Source: Calothrix sp. NIES-4105 (GTDB lineage: Bacteria > Cyanobacteriota > Cyanobacteriia > Cyanobacteriales > Nostocaceae). From it: 64,000 bases of DNA. The stretch lies in NCBI RefSeq assembly GCF_002368415.1, contig NZ_AP018293.1, forward strand, positions 41,313-105,312. The letters run 5' to 3'. The notes under the pieces are model-generated. The model was given only the letters and a program-made list of their open reading frames with translations. It was not told the DNA's origin and ran no database searches. Position 1 is the stretch's first letter. Every line of letters begins with the position of its first letter. This document shows, piece by piece, positions 1 to 10,800 of this stretch. The translations under genes and the position numbers were made by a program.

Positions 1-326
1 AAATATTGTTCAAGTTTGTTGCCCCATGTGGCGATTTTGAATTTTTCTACCCGCAATTCCCTTGTGGCGATGGCTTCAAATTGCTGCGAAGTTATACACA
101 GTTGTTTTTGTGCTGCTGTTATCGCTTCTTTTGCAGTAAGCTTATTCTGTTGGCAGAATTGCTCTATTGTTGTGGCTTTCTCTTCGGGAGTTAATTCGAT
201 AGTCGCAATGGCTTTATCGATAATTACTTCACGTTGGAGTATATGTAATATTTTATGCCCAGCTAGCAAGTGGGGTAATTCTGCTGGTTGTATTTTTTTG
301 TTGCCAATTTGGATAACGGAAGCCAT
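1..326 (-). CDS. Peptidylprolyl isomerase (parvulin/SurA-like), N-terminal part
   Basis: Reading the minus strand from the ATG at 326 gives about 108 uninterrupted residues that run off the left edge. The protein begins MASVIQIGNKKIQPAEL and contains the helical stretches REVIIDKAIATIELTPEEKA and LRVEKFKIATWGNKLEQYF. This pattern is that of the N-terminal helical domain of cyanobacterial parvulin-type peptidylprolyl isomerases, which commonly sit beside type I secretion genes (HlyD, C39-type ABC transporter). The catalytic rotamase domain would lie beyond the window. Only a weak ribosome binding site is visible. Inference: it may assist export of the giant protein encoded downstream on the same strand. 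The family is assigned from pattern recognition only. Confidence 0.75.
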   Translation of the reverse strand, partial: MASVIQIGNKKIQPAELPHLLAGHKILHILQREVIIDKAIATIELTPEEKATTIEQFCQQNKLTAKEAITAAQKQLCITSQQFEAIATRELRVEKFKIATWGNKLEQY

Positions 327-666
327 AGCGAGTGGTAAAGCACCTTGTGGGTAGGAAGTGGGTAGAGTTAGCCTCCCGCATCATGGCTTAATTCAAGTAT
401 TAATGGCAACAGCAACCATACTTATTTTAGTAGTGAGGATATTTGTGGCTTGCGTGTTAATACTGTAACATTGGTGATATTCTTTGTTGTCCACCCGGCC
501 ACGTTCCTCTTTTATACTCTGCTTGTTTGAGGCGCGAAAAACAATACTTGTACACAATTGTATGTAATTAATTCGGCTTTCATCCCAGTAATACCACTGT
601 TATTAATAATCACGTTGTGTTGATAAAAATAAATAAATTACAGTTTGTACTAAAACAAAAACTACG
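327..666. promoter_or_regulatory. Divergent intergenic region between isomerase and glycosyltransferase
   Basis: No convincing gene is present in these 340 bases. The two flanking genes diverge from here, so both promoters should lie inside it. The last 60 bases before 667 are A-rich and carry no clear Shine-Dalgarno sequence. Confidence 0.4.
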
Positions 667-1437
667 ATGGAAAACTCTATTTCTATCATCATGACGGTTT
701 ACAACCGAGAACGCTATCTGGAGAAGGCAATCAAAAGTGTCTTGGCTCAAACTCGTCCTCCATTTGAACTGCTGATTTGGGATGATGGTTCTACTGATGG
801 TTCTGTAGAAATTGCTCTGCAATATGCGTCTTATGACCCAAGGGTGCGTGTCATCGCAGCAGACCATCAGGGACGAGCACGTTCTCTAATCGCTGCAATC
901 AAGGAAACTACTTGCCCGTATTTTGGATGGGTAGATAGTGATGATATACTGGCGCCAACTGCGTTGCAAGAAACAGCAGCTATATTAGATGAATGTAAGG
1001 AAGTTGGATTAGTATATACCAGTTATCAGGTCATTAACGAACACGAGCAAATTATTTCTGATGGGGCACGTTGTCGTATTCCTTATTCATTTGACCGATT
1101 GTTGGTTGACTTTATGATTTTCCACTTTCGGTTACTGCGTCGAGAAGTGTATCTTAAAGTAGGCGGCTTAAATGAAGAATTTGAATTAGCTCAAGACTAC
1201 GACTTATGCCTACGACTATCTGAAGTGACTTCAATTGAACACATAAAAAAACCTCTTTACTACTATCGCTATCATGCCGATAGCGTATCACATACAAAGC
1301 GAGTCGAGCAAATTATGGCAGCTTCTGTTGCAATTAAAAAAGCCTTGGAGCGTCGAGGGCTAAAAGACAAATATGAACTTGATGTTCAAATTGTGGGGCA
1401 GTACCGCTTACGTCCTGTTAGATACATTAGTAAATAA
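667..1437 (+). CDS. Family 2 glycosyltransferase (GT-A fold)
   Basis: 256 residues. It starts with the GT2 nucleotide-binding strand SISIIMTVYNRERYLEKAI (residues 4-22), followed by DDGSTDGS (around 39-46) and the metal-binding DxD-type motif WVDSDD (around 88-93). The acceptor-side motif AQDYDLCLRL follows near residue 175. These are the hallmarks of inverting glycosyltransferases that move a sugar from a nucleotide-sugar to an acceptor in the cytoplasm. The length fits a single catalytic domain with no membrane segment. The gene diverges from the secretion-associated isomerase and converges on the giant gene. A role in surface polysaccharide or protein glycosylation is inference; the acceptor cannot be deduced. 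No clear ribosome binding site is seen before the ATG. Confidence 0.9.
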   Translation: MENSISIIMTVYNRERYLEKAIKSVLAQTRPPFELLIWDDGSTDGSVEIALQYASYDPRVRVIAADHQGRARSLIAAIKETTCPYFGWVDSDDILAPTALQETAAILDECKEVGLVYTSYQVINEHEQIISDGARCRIPYSFDRLLVDFMIFHFRLLRREVYLKVGGLNEEFELAQDYDLCLRLSEVTSIEHIKKPLYYYRYHADSVSHTKRVEQIMAASVAIKKALERRGLKDKYELDVQIVGQYRLRPVRYISK

Positions 1438-1634
1438 AACACAGATTATTGAAGATAGAGGAGCATAACTGTTGGAATTATTTGTACGCGCTCGCCTTGG
1501 TCTCGTAACCCAGGCGCCTGCGCTCAAAACTTACCCAGTACGCCTCCTTTTTTTTAGGGAAATAGTATCAGTAGTACTTTTGAATTTTGGGTGCCCAAAC
1601 AAGTGAGCATACCACTACTTCCAGAAAGCTTAAA

Positions 1635-1671
1635 AGCCAATACCTACCTTTAAAGTTGATAAGTATTGGCT
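1635..1671 (-). terminator. Hairpin downstream of the giant gene
   Basis: AGCCAATAC (1635-1643) and GTATTGGCT (1663-1671) form a perfect 9-bp stem around a 19-base loop, about 135 bases past the giant gene's stop codon. On the minus strand the stem is followed by TTTT, as in an intrinsic terminator. On the plus strand it is followed by GTGTTTTATT, so it could also stop the converging glycosyltransferase transcript. The rest of 1438-1805 shows no gene. Confidence 0.6.
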
Positions 1672-1805
1672 GTGTTTTATTGGAATTTGAAAGGTGAATG
1701 CTCATACATGTACACACATGGAAAAACATTGAAATATAAGCCAGAAGAAGGAAGGAGTTGGAGAAAATAAATACAACATTCCTCCAACTTAAGACCGCGC
1801 GTTGT

Positions 1806-4800
1806 TTATTTGCCTTGATTTTTGGGTACACGCACCTGTGTGGTTGAGATAGTGACGTTGCCAGCGCTATCGGTTGCACTATAGGTCAAGGTGTAGATAC
1901 GACCGTTACCATTGCCCGAACGTTCCGCGCGTAGGAAGATGCGTCCATCAGGTCTAATTTCTATATCGCCAGTGGTATTGCCATCACCAGAACCATTAGT
2001 AGGTTCGTTGCTAGTAATTGATAGGAGTCTAACGGTGGGGTTAGCATCAAAGTCATCGCGAACATTGACGTTGACCTTAACTTCAACCATTTTGTGGTTA
2101 GGTGGCCACAATTCGCCTGGTACGGCAGCAACAGTTAGTGTTGGTGATTCATCATCATCGATAATCGTACCCACACCAGTATTGTCAGTAATGTTGGCGT
2201 TGATAGCATCGAATAGGTTGACGAAGAAGTTTTCGTTCTGTTCGTCTAATCTATCACCAATTATTTGTACTGATACTGTTTTGGTGGTTTCACCAGCGGC
2301 AAAGGTGAGGATGCCGCTTGTTGCTGTATAATCACTTCCAGCAGTTGCTGTACCATTGGCGGTAGCATATTTGACGCTGATTGGTTTCTGGGAAGGTGCG
2401 TTGAGGCTAACGGTAAAGTTGAGTATTTGTGTTCCGTTATGTCCTTCGGTAATGGTTCTATCGTTGATTATAAGGGCTGGTGGTGCGTCGTTATCAATGA
2501 TAGTAGTCATCCCAGACGCTTTGATAATGGTCGCGTTGGTGGCGCCATCTAGTTTCAGGGAGAAGTTTTCGTCAAACTCGTCGATGCTATCACCAAGTAC
2601 TTGGACTGTTATTGTTTTGGTGGTTTCTCCTGGTGTAAAGGTCAATTTACCGTTAGTTGCGGTGTAGTCAGTACCCGCAGTTGCAGTACCATCGACCGTA
2701 GTGTAATCTACTGTGACTGGTTTACCGGAAGCTGTGTTGAGACTGACAGTGTAGGTTACAGCCATCATGCCATTATCCCCTTCGGTGATAGTTCTATCGT
2801 TAATTGTGAGTGTCGGCGCCTCATCGTTATCTAAGATAGTGCCTACACCACTATGAAGAGCGATAGTAGCGTTTGTAGCATCGCTTAAGTTGAGGAAGAA
2901 GGTTTCATCAAATTCATCCTGGGTATCGCCAAGTACCTGTACAGAGACGGTCTTTGTTGTCTCACCTGGGGCGAAAGTAATGGCGCCATTTGTTGCAGTG
3001 TAGTCAGTGCCAGCTTCTGCTGTACCGTCTACTGTTGCATATTTAACGGTGATTGGTTTAGCGCTGGCTGCTGACAAGCTAACTGTGAAGGTGGCAATTT
3101 GTGTGCCATTGTCGCCTTCGGTGATGGTTCTATCACTTATAGCTAGTGTTGGCGCCTCGTCGTTATCTAAGATTGTGGCTACACCTTGGTTCTTAATAAT
3201 GGTAGCGTTTATTGCACCACTCAAGTTGAGGAAGAAGGTTTCTGAGAATTCATCTAGAGTATCGCCAATTAGTTGTACTGCGATGGTTTTGCTGATTTCC
3301 CCAGAGGCAAAGGTAATTGTACCGTTGGTGGCGGTATAATCGCTGCCAGAAGTTGCTGTACCATCTGCGGTAGAGTAGTTAGCGGTTACGGTACGTAGGC
3401 TGGCTTCACTCAAGCTAGCAGTAAATACGGCGTATTTGTAACCATTATCTCCTTCGATAATTGAGATATCACCTGCTTGAATTGTGGGTGGTTTTTTCAC
3501 CGTGACGGTCATTGTGTCGTTAGAGACGGCGCCCGAATTATCTGTAATGGTGAGGGTAACAGTGTATTCGCCATCTAGTGTATATATATGAGATGGGTTG
3601 AGGACACCTGTTGTGGTATTACCATCGCCGAAGTTCCACTCGATTATATGGGTATCTAAAATACCTGGGTCGGTGAATTGTCCATCGAAGGTAACAAGTT
3701 CGTTTTGGTACATGGTTTGGTTTGCACCAGCATCAACTGTGGCTGCGACATTCAGAACCGAGGTAGCCAGGGTTTTAGTTGTGGAAGCTCCGTCGGAGTC
3801 GGTAACGGTGAGGGTGACGGTGTAAATACCATTGTCAGCGAAGGTGTGGCTAACATTTTTACCTTGTACTGGGTCTGAACCATCGCCAAAGTTCCAAGTG
3901 TAGGTCAATGTGTCGTTTCCTGGGTCAATTGCCGACGCACTGAATGTTGCTGGTGTACCTTCTGCCACTTCTGTTGTGCCCGTGAGTTGGGTAATTGTGG
4001 GTGCAACGTTGTTGACGGTGACAGTAAGGGTGTCAGAAGTTACAGCACCATCCGAATCACGGACTGTGAGGGTGGCGGTGTACTCTCCATTATTGGCATA
4101 AGTATGAGTTGGATTGAGTACATTAGTTGCAGTTGTACCATCGCCAAAGTCCCAAGTAATGGTGTGAGTATCTAATATACCTTCTTCAGTGAAGGCGCCG
4201 TTGAAGGTTATAGCTTGACCTTCATTAATAGTTTTGTCACTACCTGCATTAACGACTGGCGCCACATTGAGTACTGTAACCTTAACAGTATCGGTTGTAA
4301 CTGCACCATCCGAATCTGTAATAGTTAGTTTGGCTGTGTAAACACCATTCTGATTATAGATATGGGTTGGGTTGAGGATGTTGGTAGCAGTTGCACCATC
4401 ACCGAAGTCCCATGTAATAGTATGGGTGTCTAATATACCAAGGTCAGTAAAGGCGCCATTAAATGTTACGCTTTGTCCTTCATTAATAGTTTGGTCACTG
4501 CCTGCATTAACGACTGGCGCCACATTATTGACTGTGACTAAGAGGGTTTGGAAGCTGTTTACACCTTTGCTGTCGGTAACGGTGAGGGTTGCAGTGTAGG
4601 CGCCGTTATCTACATATGTATGGTTGACGGTTTGACCTGTGACAATCTTACTACCATCACCAAAGTTCCAGATGTAGGTGAGGGTGTCACCTGGGTCGCT
4701 GGCAGTAGCGGTAAAGCTGGTTGTTGTACCTTCGGTTGTGGTGGTGTCACCTGTAATTGCCGTTATGGTTGGGGCAATATTATTTACCGTGATATTGACA

Positions 4801-7800
4801 GTAGCTTCATTGGATGTTAAGCCATCGCTATCTAATACTGTGTAGGTGAAGGTGTCAGTTCCAACAAATGTAGTGTTGGGGGTATATGTAATTGTACCGT
4901 CTGAGTTGAGTATGATTGTGCCGTTGGTTGGGTTGGTGCTAATCGTTAGGGTTGTTGGGTTAATAGTTGTTCCTATATCATTGGCGATTGGGTTGATAAT
5001 TACTGGTTTGGTTTGGTCAGTGCTTGCTGTGTCGTTATTCGCAACTGGTGCGGTCAAATCATTGTTGAGTAGCATTACGTTGTCGAGGACGACTTTAGCA
5101 TCACGGGCGCCGAAACCGAGTAAGTCAAAGTAGAGCGTTGCTGCTGTACCTGCTTGTACTCCTGTTAAGTCAACCCTAAATGTGAGTGGTTGGTTGAGGG
5201 CGAGAGTGCTATTTAGTGTGGTGTTAACTAATTTTACTTTGCTGCTGGTATAAGCTTTGCCATCGTGTTGGATGTTGAGTAATGAGTCAGTTTTGGTTAG
5301 CCCTGTGACTGTATTGACTAGAGATTGTTTGGTTAGTGCGTCGAGTAATGCTACCTCGAAGGCATCACCAGGCGCCTGTTGAGTATCTTTACCCAGTGTT
5401 GTGTTTTTGAGGGTGAATTGTAGGTATTTGGCGCCTTCTGGGATAATGAAAGATTGGGAGAAGTTGCTATTGAATGGTGAGTCTTCGGTGAGGACTGCTT
5501 CTTTATTTAGGATAGTAGCGGCGCCACGGGTTGACCAACCAAACTCAGGCTTGCTTCTATCTGTTTCGTCGAAGTTACCGTTGGTAATTTCTGCAAGCAG
5601 TATTGAAGTTAGTGGTGCTTTTAGTTGTGCTATACTGCTTGGCGCTACCGTGTTACTACGGACGGCGTTAATCATCTGTAGGTTCAACCACGACGGTAGC
5701 TTACGCACGCCTGGAGCAAGAGTATTGTTCATCAGGTCGTACTGATGTACCTTCGAGTCGAGGTGGCTACCGTCGTTAGTTAGGGTTGCTGTGAAGTCGG
5801 CGCCGACGAAGGTACGTTTACCGTTGATGGTTTGTACGTGTTTGTCGAAGCCTGGGTTGCCGTCAATTATACCAACCAAGTGTCCCATTTCATGCAGGAT
5901 GGTGGTTAGTAGGTCGTACTTGCCTGCGGCGGCACCTGTTGTTGCGCGGAATGCTGTGTCAGTTAGGGTTTGAGAGAATTCGGTGTTGTCGAATGGGGTA
6001 GTGTCGATGAACCAGCCTACGCCGTTGGCATCGTTGTCGATGAGGAGGGTTCCGCCGTTGGGGCGCCCTTCTGAGTCGAATTTGGTGATTTGGGCTTCGG
6101 CTAGCTGCCCGGTGGGGAGGTCGGTGATTTGGAGGTTGATGTTGAAGGCGGGGTCGAAGAGGGTTGACCAGAGGTTAAGTGGGTTAGAGTTGATTTGGTT
6201 GATTATTTGAGGAATTAGATTATGGATAGATTTGAGTTGAAAAGACGGATTTATGCTGGAGAAAGAGATTTCTCTGGGGTTGATTGGAGCGGTGCCAGAT
6301 TGCACACTTTGGATCTGACTGGAATTATTTTGGTAGGTGCTAACCTTGTTAGGACTGACTTCCAAGATGTTGTGTTCGACGATGCCAACTTGGAAGGAGC
6401 CTGTTTCGAGAGGGCTGACTTGAATGGGGCTAGATTCCAAGATGCCAACCTGCGTCGAGCCAACTTTGACAATAGTATCTTGGTTAGTGTTTACTTCAAT
6501 CGGTGCAATTTGGATGATGCCTCTCTCAAAGAAGCTGATTTGCGTAATGCTTCGTTCCAAGAAAGCACCCTCAGAAGAGCTAATCTTGAAGATATTCTGT
6601 CCAGCGATCTCAGCTTTACTGATACTGACTTTACTGGAGCCAAAATTAGCATTAGCGATATTTTGAACGATCGTTGGGCTGTCAGAGTTACCTTGCCAAA
6701 TGGGGAGATTTACACTCTCCCCAGATTGGAAGGGGAAAATCTCTGAAGACATTAAAGAATCATCAGCAAGTAGTGGAACACCGTTAATAAACCGATCTGT
6801 TCTTCTAGCTTCTAATTGTGCTTGTACATCCACTGGCAAATTGGAGAAGAAATCATAACCAGTAATTTGTTCCAAATCATCAACGCTGACTTGCCACTGC
6901 GTCCAATCACTCCAATTAGTGATTGTTAATGGTTGAACTCCATTAGGCAGAGGAACGATGTGAGGTCCTGTACTGTTAGCTAAGGGATTTATATTGGGCA
7001 TAATAACTGCTATCACTGGTGTGTTTCCTGTGATATCGTTTAAACCTTGCCCATGTCCTAAAGGAAGAAGAATTTTCCAAAAATACTGTGGAGCGTGAAT
7101 ATCTTTTGAGTTAGTTACTAAAATTGGACCTCCAAAAGTTGTGGACTTACCTGTTTCGAGATTAGCTAAACTACTTTTAATGGCAAGTAGTGCTTGTAAA
7201 TCTTCATCCGAAACAATTGTTCCACCTAGTGTCTCATTTCGATATGTACCATCTTGGTTTTTGTAAATGACTCGGTTAACTGGAGCATTTTCTAACAATC
7301 CTGGATTGTTAGACCGTATTTCTTGTAGTTTAATATCTCCAATGGTTTCTCCATTTCCATCCCCAAAACGGAATGTACCATTTACTCGCTTATAAATCTT
7401 GTTACGTAGTAAAGGTTCGGGATAACCAGTTCCTACTCGTGTTGAATCGTATCCCGCGCCTCCGGCAATGATATAGAGATCGTTGTTAGGTTGATCTTCT
7501 ACATAAGTGCGACTACGCTCTTCAACACTACTCCATACCCCATTATTTAACCCCTTTGCTTGAGGGAGCATATTGGAAGTTAAGAAGGTTGCATAAATAT
7601 CCTTAGTAGTCCTGTTCCTATCAGCAGAAGGAGTTAAATGTCCCCGTTCTAGATTAAAATCATTCTTCATATAATCCGAAGCAACAGTTTTGTTGAACGT
7701 GCTAGGAAGAGAACTATCTGGCAACCAAGGATAATCAGTATCCTCAAATGGGTAGTTACCTACAGAAAGGTCTCGTTTAGGATAATCAACGTTAACAGCA

Positions 7801-10800
7801 TTTTGTCCTATTACAGTTGGTCTGCTGACATTACCCAACCAAGATTTATTAAGCTTCCAGCTAACCCAGTTAGGACCTTTAAGTTCATCATTATAAGACA
7901 GTGTGTACTGCGGTTTCTCAACCAAGTAATTATTAGCAGAACCAACATTTGCAGGTTGAGGATTGCCAAACTTAAGTACTTCACTCTTGAAGAAAACGTT
8001 ATCTAGATAAACAGTATTTCCACCATTTAGTTCAAATTCCAGCGTAGCAACCCTGCCTCGCAGCGAATCTGGTACTTCTATATGAAAAGTTTCAAAACCT
8101 GTTCTACCATAGCCAATTCTGTAAGTATCAGCATCAGTATAGCCATAGGTGTAAGGACCAACTGCATCTTGAAGGCTTATAGTTTGAACTTTTTTGTTGC
8201 TTGAATTACCTTCTTCAGTAAGAACCACTTTTAACAAATTGTTACTTGCAATCGGTGTGTGTAGATCAAACCTCAACACACCCCAATCAGGAACAACAAA
8301 ACGGTTATGCGTAATTTGATTTAACCCATCTCCCAACTTCAATGCATAGTTAGTTTGAGCAGGACTGTAATTTACAGCTTGCCTGTATTGCGCCAGAGAA
8401 CTAATACCTTCCCACTTAACCAAGTTCTTCTGCGACGCATTACTATTACCATTGTAGAACGACCAACCAGGGATACTTTGCGCTTCAAAATTCGACGTAA
8501 CCGCATCAAAGTTACCATTAAACAAGGTGGGTACAGCATAATCACCGCGCATCCTAGCTAGGGCAGTGTTATCTTCTGTTACTAGAGTCCGATTATTTCT
8601 CAGATATTGGTCAAAATCGCCAAGCTGTTCCTTGCTACGTTTACTACCATCGACATCATACACGCGACGGTCATAGCCACCACCTAATGCTGAGTAGAAC
8701 CAACCTGTACCAATACCTTCCCAAGGAGCATTTCTCGCTCCATGAGCGTATTTATACCCTGCATAATCTGGCGAATACCAAGTTGAATCACTAATAGCGC
8801 TACGTTGTTCTGGTTCTAAATCCCCAAGGCGACGGTAAACTTTATCACCATTTTCCGAAGGAATAGTACTACCGCTAACATTTGCAGTTCCAGCATACCA
8901 ACTTAAAACATCTTGGTGCGCTTCACCCTGCCCTTTATCCTCGCCAAAACCTGCCCTATTTCCAAGGGATGTATTTCTATCAGCATTCTCTAGTTCGCGA
9001 CCATTACGTGTTTTTCCTCCGCCAGCAACATCCTGATAGTAATTGTCAGCATAAGTAACATTATTCCAAACCTTGATTTCAGGCTCATAAAGATTTTGAA
9101 GACTCTTGCTTAAAGAATCTTGCTGGAAGTCGTGAGGGTTAACTGTTGTCATCTGAAGGTCGGGGAAGAACCTGGAGTATCTCTCTCTTGGGAAGAAAGT
9201 ACCCAAGCGTTGAATTATCTCACTGTTAATAACAGCACCCTGACCAAACCCAACAAAGTGCGTGCGCGAATTAAATAAACGGTCGCTACCTAATGTTCGA
9301 TTTAAACCAACGAGTGAAGCAAATAATGTATCCGCAGCCGCCTCGCTAAATCCTGAGTTATAGGCTGTTTGGCTAAGTTGAATATCCCAACCAGGCAACA
9401 GTACCAAGGGTCTATCTAATTTAGCTTGTAATTCAGATGCACTAACAATTGCTCCAGAGTCTGCATTTTTCCAATTACCTGTATTTCTGTCGTATTCTAG
9501 AACCAAGCCTCGTTGTTCAACTGGAATCTTTTCTGGGTCATCCAACTGGGCAATATGTCGAGCCGTTGCCTTTAGTTGATTGTCTATATCCGCACTGATT
9601 GAAGTAGGTTCGGCGCCCCGTGTCAGTATTGTTACGCTACGGAAAGTATTGCTGCCAGTTGTCGATGTTGGAAGTGGTGTGCGGAATTCGCGATTTTGAA
9701 CAGGGTATTTTTTGTCGTTAGAAACCTTAGCTTCAACAGTCCAGTAATACTTTTGTCCAGCAGTTAAGATACGGTTGCTGGGGAGAGTAAATATATCGTT
9801 AGAACCTTTACTGCTACCACCATCCCAAGTCCAAGTACCTGTTCCATCTGCACCTTTTTTCCACTTAGCAGTCAGAATGCGGTTGGGGTTATTGTCATCA
9901 TTTAAAGGGTTTTTGAGTCCATCCCACTTATCAGAGGGTAATAAACCTTCTTTTTCAGGGAATACACTGACATAAAGGTTAACTTCTTTTACATTTTCTT
10001 TATCTTGGTTATAACAAACATCAGATAAGTCGGAGGTTGCGCCATCAAAATTCCATTGGAATGTTGGTAAGAGTGTTTCTTCATTAAATTCGTCAACGAT
10101 TTTTGTTAAAGGTAGATTAGAACCCGTACTAATCCCGAAAGAAACACCAGCACCAAGCGGACTAGTTGTGTTACCAGGCGCCGCAATAGCTACAGAAGAA
10201 TTGATTTCATCAAGTGGTTTTGTTGTTAATTCGTTGGTAGAGCTATTTTTAATAGTCTTAAGAATTTCTTGGATATCGTAGAGAGCAGTACTTGCTATGC
10301 CTGGGAATGTAGCAAGTAGGGTTCGGTTGCCTGCAATCGAAAGACCATTGGTTAGCCCCATTGGTATAGGTAGCGTTGCTGCAATTAATTCAGCTTTAGC
10401 ATCATTACCCGATGCATCTTTACCTAATGGATTCTTAATGATACCAATATTGCTACCAGATTTTGGTCCATCAATACTTTCAAGCCCACTACCAAAATTA
10501 CGACCGTTACGAGCTGCTACAAACGCATATTCCTCGCTTGATACGGGGTCGCGCATCATAGTAACGGCGACTGCTTCGTTGACATCAAAGTAATCAAAAA
10601 TACTACCAATGTGTAACTGGGTGTAGTCACCGTTAAGCTTGAACTTAAATTGGGTGGGGTCATTATCTTCGATAATTAAAGAACCAAACCCTTTCGCATC
10701 ATTAAAGCGGTTGGTAAAAATCATCTTATCGAAGTATGGAGTGCTAGAAATTCCGTCAACTCCAGCATCTATTTCTATTTGACCAATTTCTTGATGCCAT

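Noticed and set aside
1912..5973. Several antisense open frames inside the giant gene (PKD and Calx-beta regions)
   Set aside because: They have no ribosome binding site of note and no recognisable fold; they arise because the repeat coding strand rarely gives stop codons on the complement. Only the pentapeptide-repeat frame at 6222-6746 stands out.
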